A stretch of DNA of 64,000 bases from Amoebidium appalachense. Lineage: Eukaryota > Ichthyosporea. Made by a program: the position numbers and the translations under genes. The notes under the pieces were generated by a model. The model made no database searches. It had not been told where the DNA came from and was given only the letters and a program-made list of their open reading frames with translations. Below are positions 1 to 14,239 of the stretch, piece by piece. The stretch's first letter is position 1, and each line of letters opens with the position of its first letter. Where the stretch lies: positions 6,076,001-6,140,000 of the forward strand of contig CAVNZM010000010.1 in the NCBI GenBank assembly GCA_963693365.1, written 5' to 3'.

Positions 1-371
1 TCACTGAGAAAAGACGGCCACCAAAACCACAACTGCAGAAAACGACATGGTGTTATACTCGGGGATGATCTGATGGGGTATACTCGGGGATGATCTGCCC
101 CCATCCATCCCCCTCTCCTTCCCCCCCCTCCCCCCCCCCCCCTCCCTCCCTCCACCCCCAACCTTCTTACCCTCTCTCCCTTCCCTCCACTCCCTCCCCC
201 CTCCCCTCTTCCCTCCAAAAATCCCCCTTGGTTGTGGGGGCACACACTTACTCACCACCTACCTAACTGTTCCATGATTATCAATTGTAAATAACGACGA
301 CAGAATTATGACATCGATGATTCTGATGATTTTAAGTATATGGGGGCAGAAAAAAAAGGATCAAAAAGAAA

Positions 372-457
<86 letters not shown>

Positions 458-494
458 CTACGGTGTGTGTGTGTGTGTGTGTGTGTGTGTCTTG

Positions 495-561
<67 letters not shown>

Positions 562-596
562 CGTGTGCGTGTGCGTGTGTGTGTGTGGGGAGGGGA
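1..596. repeat. Dispersed repeat R, copy A (truncated by window edge)
   Basis: The first of three diverged copies of a repeat whose core is a segment with two motifs, GGCCACCAAAACCACAACTG and ACTGCAGAAAACGACA, at about 14-48. A C-rich tract follows, then a segment ending in the 50-bp unit at about 308-360 (key words ATCGATGATTCTGATGATTT and GGGGGCAGAAAAAA). A GT array at 373-590 begins directly from the A-rich end of that unit. The same order is seen at 3941-4592 and 4972-5686. It has no coding potential; the long Cys-Val or Thr-His frames are translations of the dinucleotide array. Confidence 0.7.
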
Positions 597-1951
597 AGAG
601 AGAGGGGACGAAAAACAAATCGCCAAACCAGAGCAAATTGCCTCCTACACCACCTTCCTGCAGCTAGCCTGTGTGTGTATTTGTACCAGAACCGCCAACA
701 GGTGATTTGGGGTGGGAGGGAAAGGAATAGGACATGTTTATTAGAATGAGATGACGGGGGGAGGGGGTGGGGGGAGGGTGGGGGGGCTAGATAGACAGCA
801 ACAGTGTCTCCTTTTTTTTGCACATGGCATGCAGAAATAATAAACCTTGCGCATGTATGAGCTGCATGCCATTGGGCTGATGCACGTGACCAGATGCAGA
901 CACCACTGTGCAGACCTGAATGGTGTCCACAGCAATAAGTGATCGGTGGAAACGGCGTGGGTCTGTGTTTCAGCGGCTTTGTAGGGGGTGACCATTTGCT
1001 CACATCTGACTGCCTCAGAGAAGCATCGACGACGACCGGCTGGATGCAGAAGTCAAGCTGCAATCGATTGGGCCATTGCATGCAGGTCACCCACCTGATT
1101 TGGGATTGTGACCCCAATGTGTTGCTACGAATTAGCACATGCTGGATTGTGGGACGGACATGGTGGAACACCCAGTCAGACACCCTAGGGATCGGACCAT
1201 CCCTCTTCTCCCCTCCTCCTCGGTTGAAATGAGGACGAGGAGCAGGACATTTCCACGAACAGCTTTGTCCCCCCCCCCCCCCCCCACCCCCTCCCCCACC
1301 CCCCTCCCCCACCCCCCCCGGCTCCCGCCCTTTCCCCCACCCCCTCACCCCCTCCCTCTTTGCTACGTGTGTGTGTAGATGTAGATTTGAAGGTTATACC
1401 TGTAGGTGTATGGGTGGCTGTAAGGAGCGGTGGTAAGCAAACCCACGCACGCCTGTGTGGTGTGTGTAAGGTATGTGTGTGTCCATACAACGTGTGAATG
1501 TGTGTGTTTGTGTGGTTGCTGCTGTTGACTTCAATTGCGCAAGTGCAAAGGGCCACGTTGGTTGTGTACTGATTGATGCCTTTTTAGGTTTGAACGTTAA
1601 CGTTAGTAGCAGCGTTGACTCATGATATGGCCTACACATTTGTTGGCGTTGCAACAATATAAAAGTTACTGGTGCATCAACTACTTTGGCCTTTAGGCGA
1701 CCACGCCACATTCCCCTATACTTTTAACTGGTGCCTTGTATTGGCTTGTATTAATACTCCCATTGCTGTGAGCAGTGGGCTGCCATATCAGACATCCTTT
1801 CAATCCTAACCGACATGGATACAAAGCATCATGATTCCTTTGGCAAACTCACTTGTTGTGCCTATAGCTAATCCTCAAGATCCGCTTTTGTAACCAACCC
1901 CCTCCCAACAAACTTCCGGCACTTTCACCATCATTCACGATTCCTTCCCAG

Positions 1952-1994
<43 letters not shown>

Positions 1995-3097
1995 ACAAAC
2001 ACACACACACACGCACACGCACACACCACCACCACCACCAATACCACCACCACCACCCCCCATTCACCCACGCGCCCCGCCCGTCAGACTACCCACCCAC
2101 GGGCCCCTCAGAAAGTTTCAGATATAGACCCAATAATTTTTAAAGAATGGAAGTCTTAAATCTAGATATCATTCAACACTCCATTATACCCCATACCCCA
2201 CCCAGCTGCCATTCATTTGGCTCTCTCTCTCTCGCTCGCTCTCTCTCTCCCTCGTAAGGTTAGCAGGAGGTTCCTCGTTTCGAATCCCCCCTCCCTCCCC
2301 CTCCCCCCATTCCTTTTTCCTAGTAGCCTCATGTGTGCACTCATTAGCAACCTCCCCCTTCTCTCCCCTCAGAGTCCTGCATGTGTGCAGTTATTCTGCT
2401 GTGTAGTTACTATTGTGATTTACCGACGTCGACCTCTCACATAAACCCTTTAGGACGAATGGTGACTCACTAAAATGCATGCATAATGCACCCGAGTTAC
2501 TGCACCATAATATACTGCGCGCGCGCGCGTGTGTAGACTAAGTGTGTGGGTGTGTGGGTGGTGGTGGCCGGGGGGGGGGGGGGGGGGGGGAGGGGGGGGG
2601 AGGAGGGAGGGGGAGGGGGGAGGGGGAGGGGGGAGGGGGGAGGGGGAAGGGGGAAGTGGGGGGGGGGGGGGGGGGGGGAGCTAAGAGCCGTTTCGTGTAT
2701 CTCACGAAAGCGTGAACAATCACTGTGACCCAAGAGAGTGTTATATGGGTCGAGCACACACAAAGTCTGGCTCTAAAACCAGATAGTTGTCGCTGGCAAA
2801 CTGCTTTCTTACTACCTTTTACAGTTACCCCCTATGCAAGTGATAAACAAACAGCATTTAAAAAAAACAATTTAACCTTTATGGCGGTGTGTTGCATGGC
2901 ACTGTCGATCATGAAGGCATTAGTTGGGTACAGAGATTTTTCCCGAGGAAAATGGGTCTCAGCAAACACATCCCAGATGTCCCATATCTGATATGATATG
3001 CGAAGCTATTCAAGATACTGCACAAACAGACAGCTTCTTTTTTCCTTTTTTTCTTTTTTTCTTTTTCTTTGGTGTGTGTCTGTGTGGGTGGGTGGAA

Positions 3098-3139
<42 letters not shown>

Positions 3140-3940
3140 TTCGAGATAACACACGTGCACCGTAAAGGTTTGCTATATTCAATGCGCAACCTGGCGCTGC
3201 TCGGAAACATTAGATACTCTGGATATTACATGTCTTTAATCATGGTGACTTAAGGGGCAGGTGAGACACATGACCTATACAGCTCTGTGCACGAAAATTA
3301 CATCGGGAGGGGGTAACGAAGTTGAATTTACATTATCAAACAGGGGAACCATGCAATGTGTAGATTTCTTGTGTGTACTGGGGGTGCCCAGGGGAGGGGG
3401 TGGGAGGGGGGGGGGGGGGATGTTGGCGGAGAAGGGCAGATGGCGCCAGTGGGGGGAATTTGCATGGGGAGGCAAGCCCCCCCTCCCCCCCCCCCCCCCC
3501 TCCCCCTCGAACCACCACGTGCACCACCACCACCACCACCCTCAACCCCAGCCCGGGGTGCCCCACCACCGTCCCGCTCTCCTCCTCAGGCTGACCTAAG
3601 AATATCTCAGTCTGTGACCTGGCAAGCGTATACAATGCCTCCACTGTTAGTGTTCGAGCATATCGGGTCTTTGTCGGCCTTTCTCGGCAGAATGTTGAGT
3701 AAAATCGAGTGCACACTGACTGGTTTCCTCCATTTATCGGCTGCGGAGTATCCATCTTATGAAATCACGTGGCCCATATTACTAAGAAGAAGTCAATGCG
3801 TGCCGTTAGGGATCCACGCCGACATAGTCGTTATTAGTAGTCTCAGTAGAGCCCAAACATAGGGCATTGGATTTACTTTTTTTATTTTTTTAAGAATGAG
3901 CCAAATTCTTTATACATAAGCCTCTACGACGACAGTTTGT
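597..3940. other. No recognised gene; low-complexity spacer
   Basis: This stretch has C-runs at 1268-1370 and 1952-1994, G-runs at 2569-2680 and 3100-3134, short CT and CCA tracts, and ordinary-complexity islands at about 790-1260, 1500-1900, 2690-3010 and 3590-3860. The islands have frames open on both strands but no domain, no convincing splice chain and no start context. A TATA box, promoter or RNA gene could not be supported. Confidence 0.6.
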
Positions 3941-4594
<654 letters not shown>

Positions 4595-4826
4595 CGACGG
4601 AGCAAAGCCGGTCCAAATAGCATACTCTTTCATTCTTCTGCAAGATAGTAGAAGCAACAAGGAGGGGGAAGGGAGAGACGGAGGGGGAGAAGAAAGGGCC
4701 AGAAGGGAACTTCAGTCAGCGTGAGGGCAGAGGGGGGGGGGGGGGGGAGTGGGGGGAGAGGGGGGGGGGGGGGGGGGGGGGAGCAAAGCCCTTAGCCGGA
4801 CCCAGGGTTTCGTTTTTTTTTTTTTT

Positions 4827-4857
<31 letters not shown>

Positions 4858-4971
4858 GGGCTTCAATTATTATGGCCTTTTTTTGTTCAACTACTAGTCC
4901 GACGGAGACAGCATATCAACCTGTAATTTAAAGCATCCCGACGGCAAAACTTTAAACGAATAAATGGTCTT

Positions 4972-5950
<979 letters not shown>

Positions 5951-6770
5951 AAAAAGGTATGTATATTCCGACTGTGACGGTCCTTGACCAGAAACACAAT
6001 AAGCTTTATGAACAACAAAGAACCAGCATGTAAATGCACAATATGGTGCCTGGTACTGCAGTACTTCGTGCACGACTTTGTTGTTAGCTTAGCCTAACTA
6101 TGTTAAAGGACTTTTAAAGAGGTCGAAAGCGAGTGTTGGAACAGAAATATCCCGGGCACCCTGGAATCGGACCTGTCACTTCCTGTGTTCATGCCCATGC
6201 ACTAACACCGTCCAGAGCGCACAGTTGTGTACGAGTACGGTGCACATGCACACACACACATGCTCATCGATCATGTATGTAAATCCTGCCGGCGTGGCTG
6301 GGGTAGTAACCCTGGGCAAAGTGTGTGCTTAAAGTTAGGTTTGTGAAGGACGGTTTAGCTCAGCTGAGCTCATAGATAGCACCCTAAATAGTGCACTGTC
6401 GGTGCTGTGTGGTAACAAGACGGTAGTTTCCCTAGGGCCTGCAAAGGTCCTCCGGGAACAAAACGTGATAAAATAAAAAAGGTCATGTATGTACATGGAC
6501 ACGAAGGGTATTGTTTCCCCACTCATCTCCACGTTAACCAAGAGCGAAAAGTGACAGGGAAGAATGAGACAAAAGAGCCGACCTCATAACGCTGCAGCCA
6601 GCCTGCCTGTCACTGACATCCACTGTGACCACTGACCAATAGAAACAGAGGGCATGGGAAAGAGGACGTGAGCAGGTGCCAATGGAATGCGCCAGAAAGC
6701 CAAAAGCCTTTCAAAGCAACACACGTGTCACCAATGGCATGCGTTGTGCGTGGCTTTCGTGTGTGCAAAC
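5951..6770. other. Intergenic region upstream of the lysyl oxidase gene
   Basis: Ordinary-complexity DNA without a recognised gene. Short frames exist on both strands but show no domain or splice structure. The region ends at the TATA boxes of the next gene and presumably holds its upstream regulatory sequence, though no specific site could be identified. Confidence 0.5.
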
Positions 6771-6772
6771 GC

Positions 6773-6781
6773 GTATAAAAG
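6773..6781 (+). promoter_or_regulatory. TATA box, distal, lysyl oxidase gene
   Basis: The sequence GTATAAAAGG is a textbook TATA box about 470 bp upstream of the chosen start codon. A second TATA-like word, CTATATAACT, lies at 6910-6919. Which one is used is unknown; either would leave a 5' leader of about 300-450 nt containing short out-of-frame upstream ORFs. Confidence 0.5.
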
Positions 6782-7251
6782 GTCGCACTCGAAGGTTTTT
6801 CTGTTCATCATCTTCTGTGAGTCGTGATCTATGGGCATCTGAACCCAACAGGCAGCTGGTTAGTAATATCGACGTCACATTATGCCTGAACTTGCCTGAA
6901 AAGCTGCCCCTATATAACTTGTGTTTCCAACGCACAATGCTCACAGCTGGCATGCACCTCTCACGGAGTCACACGCGTGAAAGCGAGATACTTCCAACGA
7001 CGTGCACACGCAGCTTTTCTGCCAACTTGAAGGGCTGCTACACGGCAAATACCCACCCTCGCCTCTCCTCTGCAGCTTTGCGCTCCGGACCTCTTCTTTC
7101 CCTGCAAGAGTTTCCCTCCGTGCTCGAGCCCACACAGGTTTCCTTGGACATCCGCGCGGACTACACCGACCCAGCCAGTTTATTTGACGCCGACCGGTTT
7201 ATCACTGCGCTTCTTTTTCCCACGGCATTTTCCGAACGTATCAACCTGAAA

Positions 7252-8124
7252 ATGTTGGCCTACGCATGTATTTTTGCACTTGTTGTTGCGTGTGTAGATG
7301 TGGCGAACGCGGCCGTCATCACGCGCACAGTCACCATGCCACCTCCGTATGCATACACCACGTACGTGTCTGCACCTACCGTGCAGGCGTACAACAGCAC
7401 CCGGCTGCTGCCAGACCTCGAGCTCAATGTGGATGCCATCCTCTCCACCCTCACAGTCACAACTGGTCAGGTAGGTGTTGCTTGCTACAGGTCTTGGGAG
7501 GGTGTGTGGGAATAAAACACGTATTATGGGTATGTTTACATGCGTGTTTGACTGGGGTGGGAGTGGGAAAGGGGGAGGGGGGGAAGAAGGAGCCTCAGGG
7601 TACAGTATTCTTAAGTTGGATGCACGAAAAAAGGACAATTTATGTGTGGTCTGATTTTCGGCACTTTTCACTCCTTTTTTTTACAGTTCGGTATAGAATA
7701 CGTAGTTGATATCACGCTGACCGATTTTTTTCTTTCTCTTCCAGCACAAACACTACAAAACTATAGTGGGGCGGATTTTTTTTGTCTTCAAACAATAGCA
7801 GGCAAACTGACCCCTCCCCTTCTCCCCCCCCCCCCCTCCCCCCTCCCCCCTCGCCCCCCTCCCCCTCCCCCCGCCTTGCAGGTGAAGGACGGGCTGCAGT
7901 GTGCGCTGGACGAGGGCTGCCTGCATGCCGGGGCCGGGTGGTTCTCCACCGTGCGGCTGCTGCGCTTCGACACCAACACCGTCAACGTCGGCACCGCAGA
8001 CTTCCGCCCCCCCGACGCAGCTAACCCAGTCTGGCACGAATGTGAGTGGGCAGGACACATTGGCACCTGTGCTTTATTAAACTGTTGGTTGTATGTATAG
8101 AGCTTGTGCTTGCACAAAAATAAG

Positions 8125-8155
<31 letters not shown>

Positions 8156-8167
8156 CTCCCCCTCCCC

Positions 8168-8205
<38 letters not shown>

Positions 8206-8320
8206 ACACACATACACACCCACACACGCCTTTCTTCCAGCTAGGCCTCCACCTCTCTTCACACATTACCCGAATTAACCAAAAATGACGAAAGACAGCA
8301 AGAAAGTACGTATGCTTCGT

Positions 8321-8351
<31 letters not shown>

Positions 8352-8613
8352 AGAGGCGGGGGTGAGGGAGGGGGGGGAGGGGGGGGGGGGGGGGTTAACG
8401 GAATCAAAATTTCAAAATATTTTAGGCGGCTAACCATAAGCCCCATGCAGGCCATGCCCACTTCCACGGGTTCGAAAAATACGCAAACTACTACATCACA
8501 AGAGGTATGCCCTCCCCTCGTGCCCTCCCCTCCCCCAACTCACCACCTGTTCCCCCCCAAAAAAAGAAAGGAAGAAAAAGAAACAAAAAACGGAAAAAAA
8601 AGAGAGACAGCCA

Positions 8614-8648
<35 letters not shown>

Positions 8649-8747
8649 ACCCACCCTCAAAAAAAAAAAAGAAACGAAATAAAAAGAAAGAAAGAAGAAG
8701 GAAAAAAACGGGGGAAAAAAAGAAGAAAGAAAGATGCCCCCCCCCCC

Positions 8748-8778
<31 letters not shown>

Positions 8779-9133
8779 ACAAAAAAAAAAAATCGCTAAA
8801 CAAACCCGTAAATTGGGGCATTGGAATCTTTCTGCTACACAGTAACTTTGCAAATCATATCAAACTTTAGTAAGGAATGGGTGCGGTATTTGGTTGGTGA
8901 GGAAATGGACATAAAACTGACCCACGTGCTGTTTTTCCGATCCAGCCGGGGAGCAGCAGGTGCTTGTGACGGGGCACAAGGCCAGCTTCTGCCTGATGGA
9001 CTCGGGCTGTCGGCCCGGGGTGGCGCCCAAATATGGCAGCTGCCGCATCGACAACCAGGGCATCAGCGTGGGCTGCTGGGACGCATACACCGCCGACCTG
9101 GTAACAGATCCCCCCCCCTCCCCCCCCTGCCCC

Positions 9134-9183
<50 letters not shown>

Positions 9184-10303
9184 ACACGCAAAAAAAAACC
9201 CCCCCCCAAAAAAAACCAAAAAAAAACTCAAGAAACTTGAAAAAAACAAACACGCACGCACCCACATACACGCAAACACACCCACATACACGCAAACACA
9301 CGCACATACATGCAAACACACACACGCACACAAACACATGCATGCACGGAAACACACACACACACACACACACACACACGCGCACGAGTTTTTTTTCGGG
9401 CAAGGTAGTCAGTTATTATAGCCTAAGAGCTTCTATACTGTCTGTAATGTGGATAAAGAGAAAATCAAACTGGTCGGATTGAATGCAAAATAACTTAACC
9501 CCCCCCCCCCCCCCCCTTCCCCCAGGACTGCCAGTGGGTGGACATCACGCAGCTGCCCCCCGGCACATACGACCTGAGGGTGGCTGTCAATGAGGGCCGC
9601 AACCAGCCCGGTACGTGCATGCACAAAGAAGCGCACATATGCACGCATGCACACACGTACACATGCACACACACACAGATATGCCTGCACACACTCGCCC
9701 AAGTACATAGTGCATGCGTGGGCACATCAGCACACACACAGGCACTTGACGATGGCGGTGTGCGCAAATATGGAATGATGCACACACACACACATAGATC
9801 AAACTCGTGTTTTATACCCAAATCTGCCGGCGCGATAATCCATGCACACGGTCACGCAGGCGCATGCACACATTCTCACACAACCCAAAACGTACTACGG
9901 CCTTTGATATACTTGCTCAATAGCTTCACACACAAGCCACTCCTAGACATTTTGACAACCTCACCATGTTCTTTTTTTTTTGCGCCCATTAACAAGGAAT
10001 GTAGCCTACATCACCAGATATGTTGACATTTAAAGGGGCAGAGGTTACAATCATTATGTCAGTGGGGCAAGGAGATGGATAGAGAAAAGACACCGAAAAA
10101 TTAGACGGCATGAGATGCTGACCATCCCCCCCCCCCCCCCCCCCCCCACCTCCCTCTTCCCCGTCCTACCCCCTCCCACCCCCACCCCCTCCCTCCCCTC
10201 CCCCCCTGCAGAGCTGCGCTACGACAACAACCAGGCCACGGTGCGGTTCACATACAACCCAAATGCCCCCGGAATGATCTCGAACAAGATGATTGTGCGA
10301 TAG
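7252..10303 (+). CDS. Secreted lysyl oxidase family copper amine oxidase
   Basis: Six exons with agreeing phases: 7252-7470, 7882-8041, 8451-8504, 8946-9100, 9526-9610, 10212-10303; 254 residues ending in TAG. Lysyl oxidases oxidise peptidyl lysine to allysine, cross-linking extracellular protein, using copper and a lysyl-tyrosylquinone (LTQ) cofactor. Residues 1-20 form a signal peptide ([20 protein letters not shown]), which is why this start was chosen. The copper site is W-H-E-C-H-A-H-F-H at 124-132, split by an intron after the first base of the Cys codon. The two cofactor residues are present: Lys156 in GHKASFCL and Tyr192 in CWDAYTAD. The family words LPDL (near 50), [16 protein letters not shown] (exon 2) and [17 protein letters not shown] (exon 5) also match. 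There is no propeptide or SRCR domain, so it is a minimal catalytic enzyme. After the copper site it reads [10 protein letters not shown] rather than the animal SMDEFSHYDLL, so it looks like a non-animal branch. The frame stays open upstream to 6676, so an N-terminally longer form is possible. Confidence 0.93.
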
Positions 10304-10365
10304 TTTGACGGGGAATAGACTTTCAGAACTGCAATGGATAACTTGAGACATTACTTTGTTTTTAG

Positions 10366-10866
10366 TTTAAACTTAAATTTTTTCCAAACAAATATTTTTC
10401 TTCATTGCAACAAATTGGAACTCGGGTGATACCCATGAAGTGTAGTTCCACAAGTTATACATGGCCTCGAGAAAGCCTGGGTACAGCGTTTTTCAACAGT
10501 CTGGGCCCGGGCCTATGTTTTGGGTTAACACACATTTTCTTGTCAATTCGTTGTTTTTTATACGCATCTTGTTGAAACGCAGGTGATACCCACACGATCA
10601 CCTCACACAATGAATACAATGATTAAAGCAATCACTTGTCTTGTAGTGTTTCTTATGTTATGAGAGAGGTTGGAAAGAGCCCCCCCGTCCCCCCCCCCCC
10701 CCCCCTGCCCACTCACACAGTTCTTTACAGAAGCAGTGAATCTTTGTAGAAAGAATCCCACCAGGAGATAGCCTGAATCAGCGACACTTAGTTATCATGA
10801 CAGTGTGCACGTGTGGAACATGTGAAGTCTGTGCACCCAGACCTCTTTTCTACCCCCCCCCCCCCC

Positions 10867-10898
<32 letters not shown>

Positions 10899-12035
10899 AT
10901 GCCAATCCTTCTCTTGGACCCTCCGTTTTACTCCCTCGATTCCGCTCTGCAAGAGGTACACCTTAATCCCGTACTGTTGGTTGTCCCCAGCGTACCGGGG
11001 GAAGAAGGGGGGGGGGGGGGGGGAGGGGGAAGGATGCACGTTTTAGAGGCTACATGCCACACGTGCACCGGCAGTGGGCTGGCTTTTCTTTTTTTTTTTT
11101 TTTCTTTTGGAGGGGGGGGGGGGGGGGAGGAGGGGGAGGGGGGGAAGGGGAATGGAGAGGAGGGGGAAGTCGGAGGGCCCTTCTCCTTGATCAAGTGTGT
11201 GTTTTGTGGGGGGGGGGAGAGGGAGCCGGGGGGAGGAGGGGGGAGGAGGGGGGGGATTGTGATTCACTTCCTGAGGTTGCATACCACACGGGGGGGGGGG
11301 GGGGGGGGGGGGAGGGGGGGGGGAGGGGGGAGGAGGGGGTGGTTGCTTTCTTTCTTTCTTTTCTTTTCTTTTTTTTTGGTTTCCTTTTTCTTTGTTTTTT
11401 TCTTCTTCTTCTTCTTTTTTTTTTTTTTGGGGGGGGGAGGGGGGGGAGGGGGGGGAGGGGGGGGGAGGGGGGGGGGGGAGGGGGTCGGAAAGCGGGGGAG
11501 AAGGGGGAGGGAAAGCGGGGGAGCGGTGGGGGGAGGGGGAGCGGGGAGAGGGGGGAAGGAGGGGGGGAGCATCCTCCTTTAGCACATATTTCGATTCGAA
11601 TTGCAGTAACCACAGGACAAGAAAGAAAAGAAACAAGAGATGTGTGAAGGGACAAAGAGAGCGCCTAGCTCAATTTCACCCAATTTTGCACTGAAATTCT
11701 GTAACAAACGCTGAGAATTACGGGTGGGATGCACAGTATATGGGCCACCGCTATATATATACATGGTACAATTGCTTAAGCAGCTTTTCTACCTGTGTTT
11801 TGCATGTCACGTGTCAGCCACTGCCCCCCCCCCCCCCCCCCCCCCCTCCCCCCCCTCCCCCCCTCCCCCCCCTTCCCCCCAACACACACCCACACGCACA
11901 CGCACATGCAACCACGTTTACAAACCTCTCTCCTGAAAAATCACAAAAAAAAAAGCGTGTTGGGCAATAAGCACTTTTCTTCGTTGTGCTCTTCAATCTC
12001 GATCAAACACTTCGTTCATGGTTGTATACGTGGTG
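10366..12035. repeat. Segmental duplication, copy 1 (deleted form)
   Basis: This segment matches 13.67-17.86 kb in order: a block ending in CACACAATGAAT then GGTTGGAAAGAGC; a block with GAATGTGAAGTCTGTG-like sequence; CTCTTGGACCCTC and TTACTCCCTC (about 10911-10935); CAGTAACCA and AATTACGGGTGGGATGCACAG (about 11600-11735); then GTGTTTTGCATGTCACGTGTC and GATCAAACACTTCGTTCATGG (to about 12030). About 1.5 kb present in the other copy (roughly 15,965-17,455) is missing here, including the last exon of the phosphotransferase gene. Confidence 0.75.
11766..11792 (-). pseudogene. Stump of phosphotransferase penultimate exon
   Basis: On the minus strand, a splice acceptor (ACACAG) is followed by codons for VEKLLKQLY, the same nine residues that open the real exon at 17369-17481. 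The sequence then runs into HVYI and a stop. It lies at the junction where copy 1 of the duplication lost 1.5 kb, so it is a truncated exon copy with no way to be functional. Confidence 0.75.
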
Positions 12036-12375
12036 ACTTGGTGATGTTTTGTGTTAAGCTTTATATTGCAAACTGCGCACTCCCAGCCGGAGAGATTATG
12101 TGTGCGTGCCTGCGGCTCCCGCATGTGTTAACATACATGGTGGGTGGCCTTTATATATATAGGCGGGGGGAGGGAAGGAGGGGTATGGTGGTGGTGGTGG
12201 TGGGGGGGGGGGGGGGGGGGGGGGGGGGGGAAGGGGGGTTTTTTTTTGGGGGGGGGGGGGGGGGGGGGGGGGGGTAAGGGGAGAGATAGAAGGCCATGGG
12301 CATCAGACCTTTAGACGAGTTCTGCAGTAAGTGCAGCTGAAGTTTCATAATTACAGGTTGAAGGAACGTTATCCT

Positions 12376-12495
12376 ATTGGTGCTGAAGAAATTGTTCAAA
12401 TGGTGTTGGAGATATTATTCAAATGGTGTTGGAGAAGTTGTCCAATTGGTGTTGAAAAATTACTTGGGTGTTGGATAATATATTCAAATGGTGTG
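12376..12495. repeat. 23-bp minisatellite, about five copies
   Basis: Tandem units of the form AATGGTGTTGGAGATATTATTCA repeat with lengths 23, 23, 23, 21 and 21 bp plus a partial unit. Unlike the surrounding homopolymers, this repeat has normal complexity. No function is apparent. Confidence 0.8.
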
Positions 12496-12662
12496 GTCGA
12501 GCCGAAACAGTTGCAGTCCAGCTTGTCCAGCTTTCCCATGATTTCTGGTTTGTGTTCAAGTGAACCTCACTACTCTTTTGCTAACGTCAGGCACCTCTAA
12601 TTTGCAGTACATAGCTACGGGTGGGTGGCCATACAGTGCCATTTGCAGCACCTAACTCACTG

Positions 12663-13164
12663 AGGTTTCAAGTTGGGTGGGTGCACGTGGAAGTTGATGG
12701 AGTCATAGTCTCATATGATCGATTAATCCCACAATCAAACGCCAAAGCCATGCCGATGCATCGGAGAAGAGGAGTGTCACTGTAAATTGGGTGACCAGCC
12801 CAACCACTTTTGCACACGCTTCGACACGTGTGCACATCCGTCTCATGTCCTGGGCGAAAATCATTTGAAGGTTGCCGAAAGCTAAGGCAGGCTGGTCACC
12901 AGAAATATAGTGGCCTCAATCCCCGGGAAGCACTAATGGAACCACAATTTATGCATATTTGATGCAAAGAAACTGCACACGAAAAAGCCGAAGCATTTCT
13001 CATTATATAGTCTGCTCCGCCTCCCCCTCTTCCAACCCCGAAAAAGGGCTGCTCCCCCCCCCCCCCCCCGCCCCCCCCACCCCCCCCCCCCCCTCTCCCC
13101 CCCCCCCCCCCCCCCCCCACCTCCAAAAAAAAAAAAAGTCTCCCCCTCCCCCCCCCCCCCCCCC

Positions 13165-13231
<67 letters not shown>

Positions 13232-13236
13232 CCCCC

Positions 13237-13302
<66 letters not shown>

Positions 13303-13400
13303 CCTCCCCTCCCTCTCTCTCCCTCCCTCTCTATCTCTCTCTCTTCCCACCCCATTCCACCCCCTCCCCCCCCCCCTCCCCCCCCCCCACGACCACCACC
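12663..13400. mobile_element. Non-autonomous repeat element E, copy 1
   Basis: It shares the words CATAGTCTCATATGATCGA, GTGTCACTGTAAATTGGGTG, GCTGGTCACCAGAAATATA and TGATGCAAAGAAACTGCACA with 14253-14892, in the same order. It ends in the same C-rich, A-rich, CT-repeat and CCCACCCCATTCCACCCC tail. It contains no ORF with a recognisable domain. Its edges are approximate and no flanking duplication was found for this copy. Confidence 0.55.
13167..13340. repeat. CT microsatellite
   Basis: Two CT arrays separated by a short C-rich spacer sit in the tail of element E copy 1. A related but shorter CT array occupies the matching place in copy 2 (14742-14804). Confidence 0.9.
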
Positions 13401-14004
13401 ACCACATTGCCCAAGATCGCTGTGCGCCTAAATCACACTCGAATCACACACGAACTTTGTAGGGTCTACTGTAGACACACACACTTGCCCCCTAAAGTTT
13501 AATTGCCTGAATCTTATGTTGAATATATCGCAATCTCAAAAAAAATGTATGGACCAATAATTATCGGTGCAATCGCACGATTAGCCGAGTATATAAATTT
13601 CGGCGGGAAGTTTTGGCGCGTAATTTTTCTTTTCTTAAAAAAGAAAACAAAAAGTAGAAAATCTTCTTGTTCAATGCAAATAAATTGGGATTCGTATTAT
13701 ACCTAAGAAGTTTATCTTCACATTTTTTTTTAAGGATAAGAGAAAGCCTGGATGCAGTTTTCCAAAAGTATTGGACCCGAAGGTGTATTTTGGTTTGACA
13801 CACCTTTTCTTGTAATTTTCGTTTTTTTCCTTATTTTTTTTTTTTGTGGGTTCGTTTGTTTTGCTTATGTCCATGGCATTTTCTTGCATATATATATTTG
13901 TCTATGGTGGCACTCTGGTGAGACCCACACGATCATCTCACACAATGAATAAAGCAATCCCTTGTCCAGTAGCATTCCTGATGTCACAACAGAGGTTGGA
14001 AAGA

Positions 14005-14035
<31 letters not shown>

Positions 14036-14239
14036 TCCCTTTTGTCGAACCCTACCAGGGCATAGCCAGGATCAATAAGTATTTGTTTTGATGGCAGTGT
14101 GCAGGGAATGTGAAGTCTGTGTGACCAAACCTTTCTTCTGCAAGCCTCCCCCCCCCCCCCCCCCCCCCCACCCCCCACCCCTCCCCTTCCTCCCCCCTTC
14201 TCTCCCTCCCCTCCCTCCCCCCTCCCCCCGGCCCCCCAG

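Noticed and set aside
306-705. Long frames of Cys-Val or Thr-His repeats
   Set aside because: They are translations of GT/CA arrays on both strands in all frames. The same applies to similar frames at 4.4, 5.5, 15.3, 20.2, 28.2, 31.5, 34.4, 46.5, 56.2, 60.2 and 61.9 kb.
458-1348. 296-codon minus-strand frame
   Set aside because: Its ends are repeat. The central 130 codons are open but so is the plus strand over the same DNA, and no motif or splice site supports it.
2255-2290. tRNA-like T-arm (GTTTCGAATCC)
   Set aside because: No acceptor, D-arm or anticodon arm can be folded from the flanking CT- and C-rich sequence.
6676-7515. 279-codon frame taken as a single-exon gene
   Set aside because: Its 5' part overlaps the TATA boxes and its 3' end reads into the first intron of the lysyl oxidase gene. 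Only 7252-7470 is supported as coding.
10797-11655. Long Gly-rich and Pro-rich frames
   Set aside because: They translate poly-G or poly-C runs with no other composition. Many such frames recur through the window and none has a domain.
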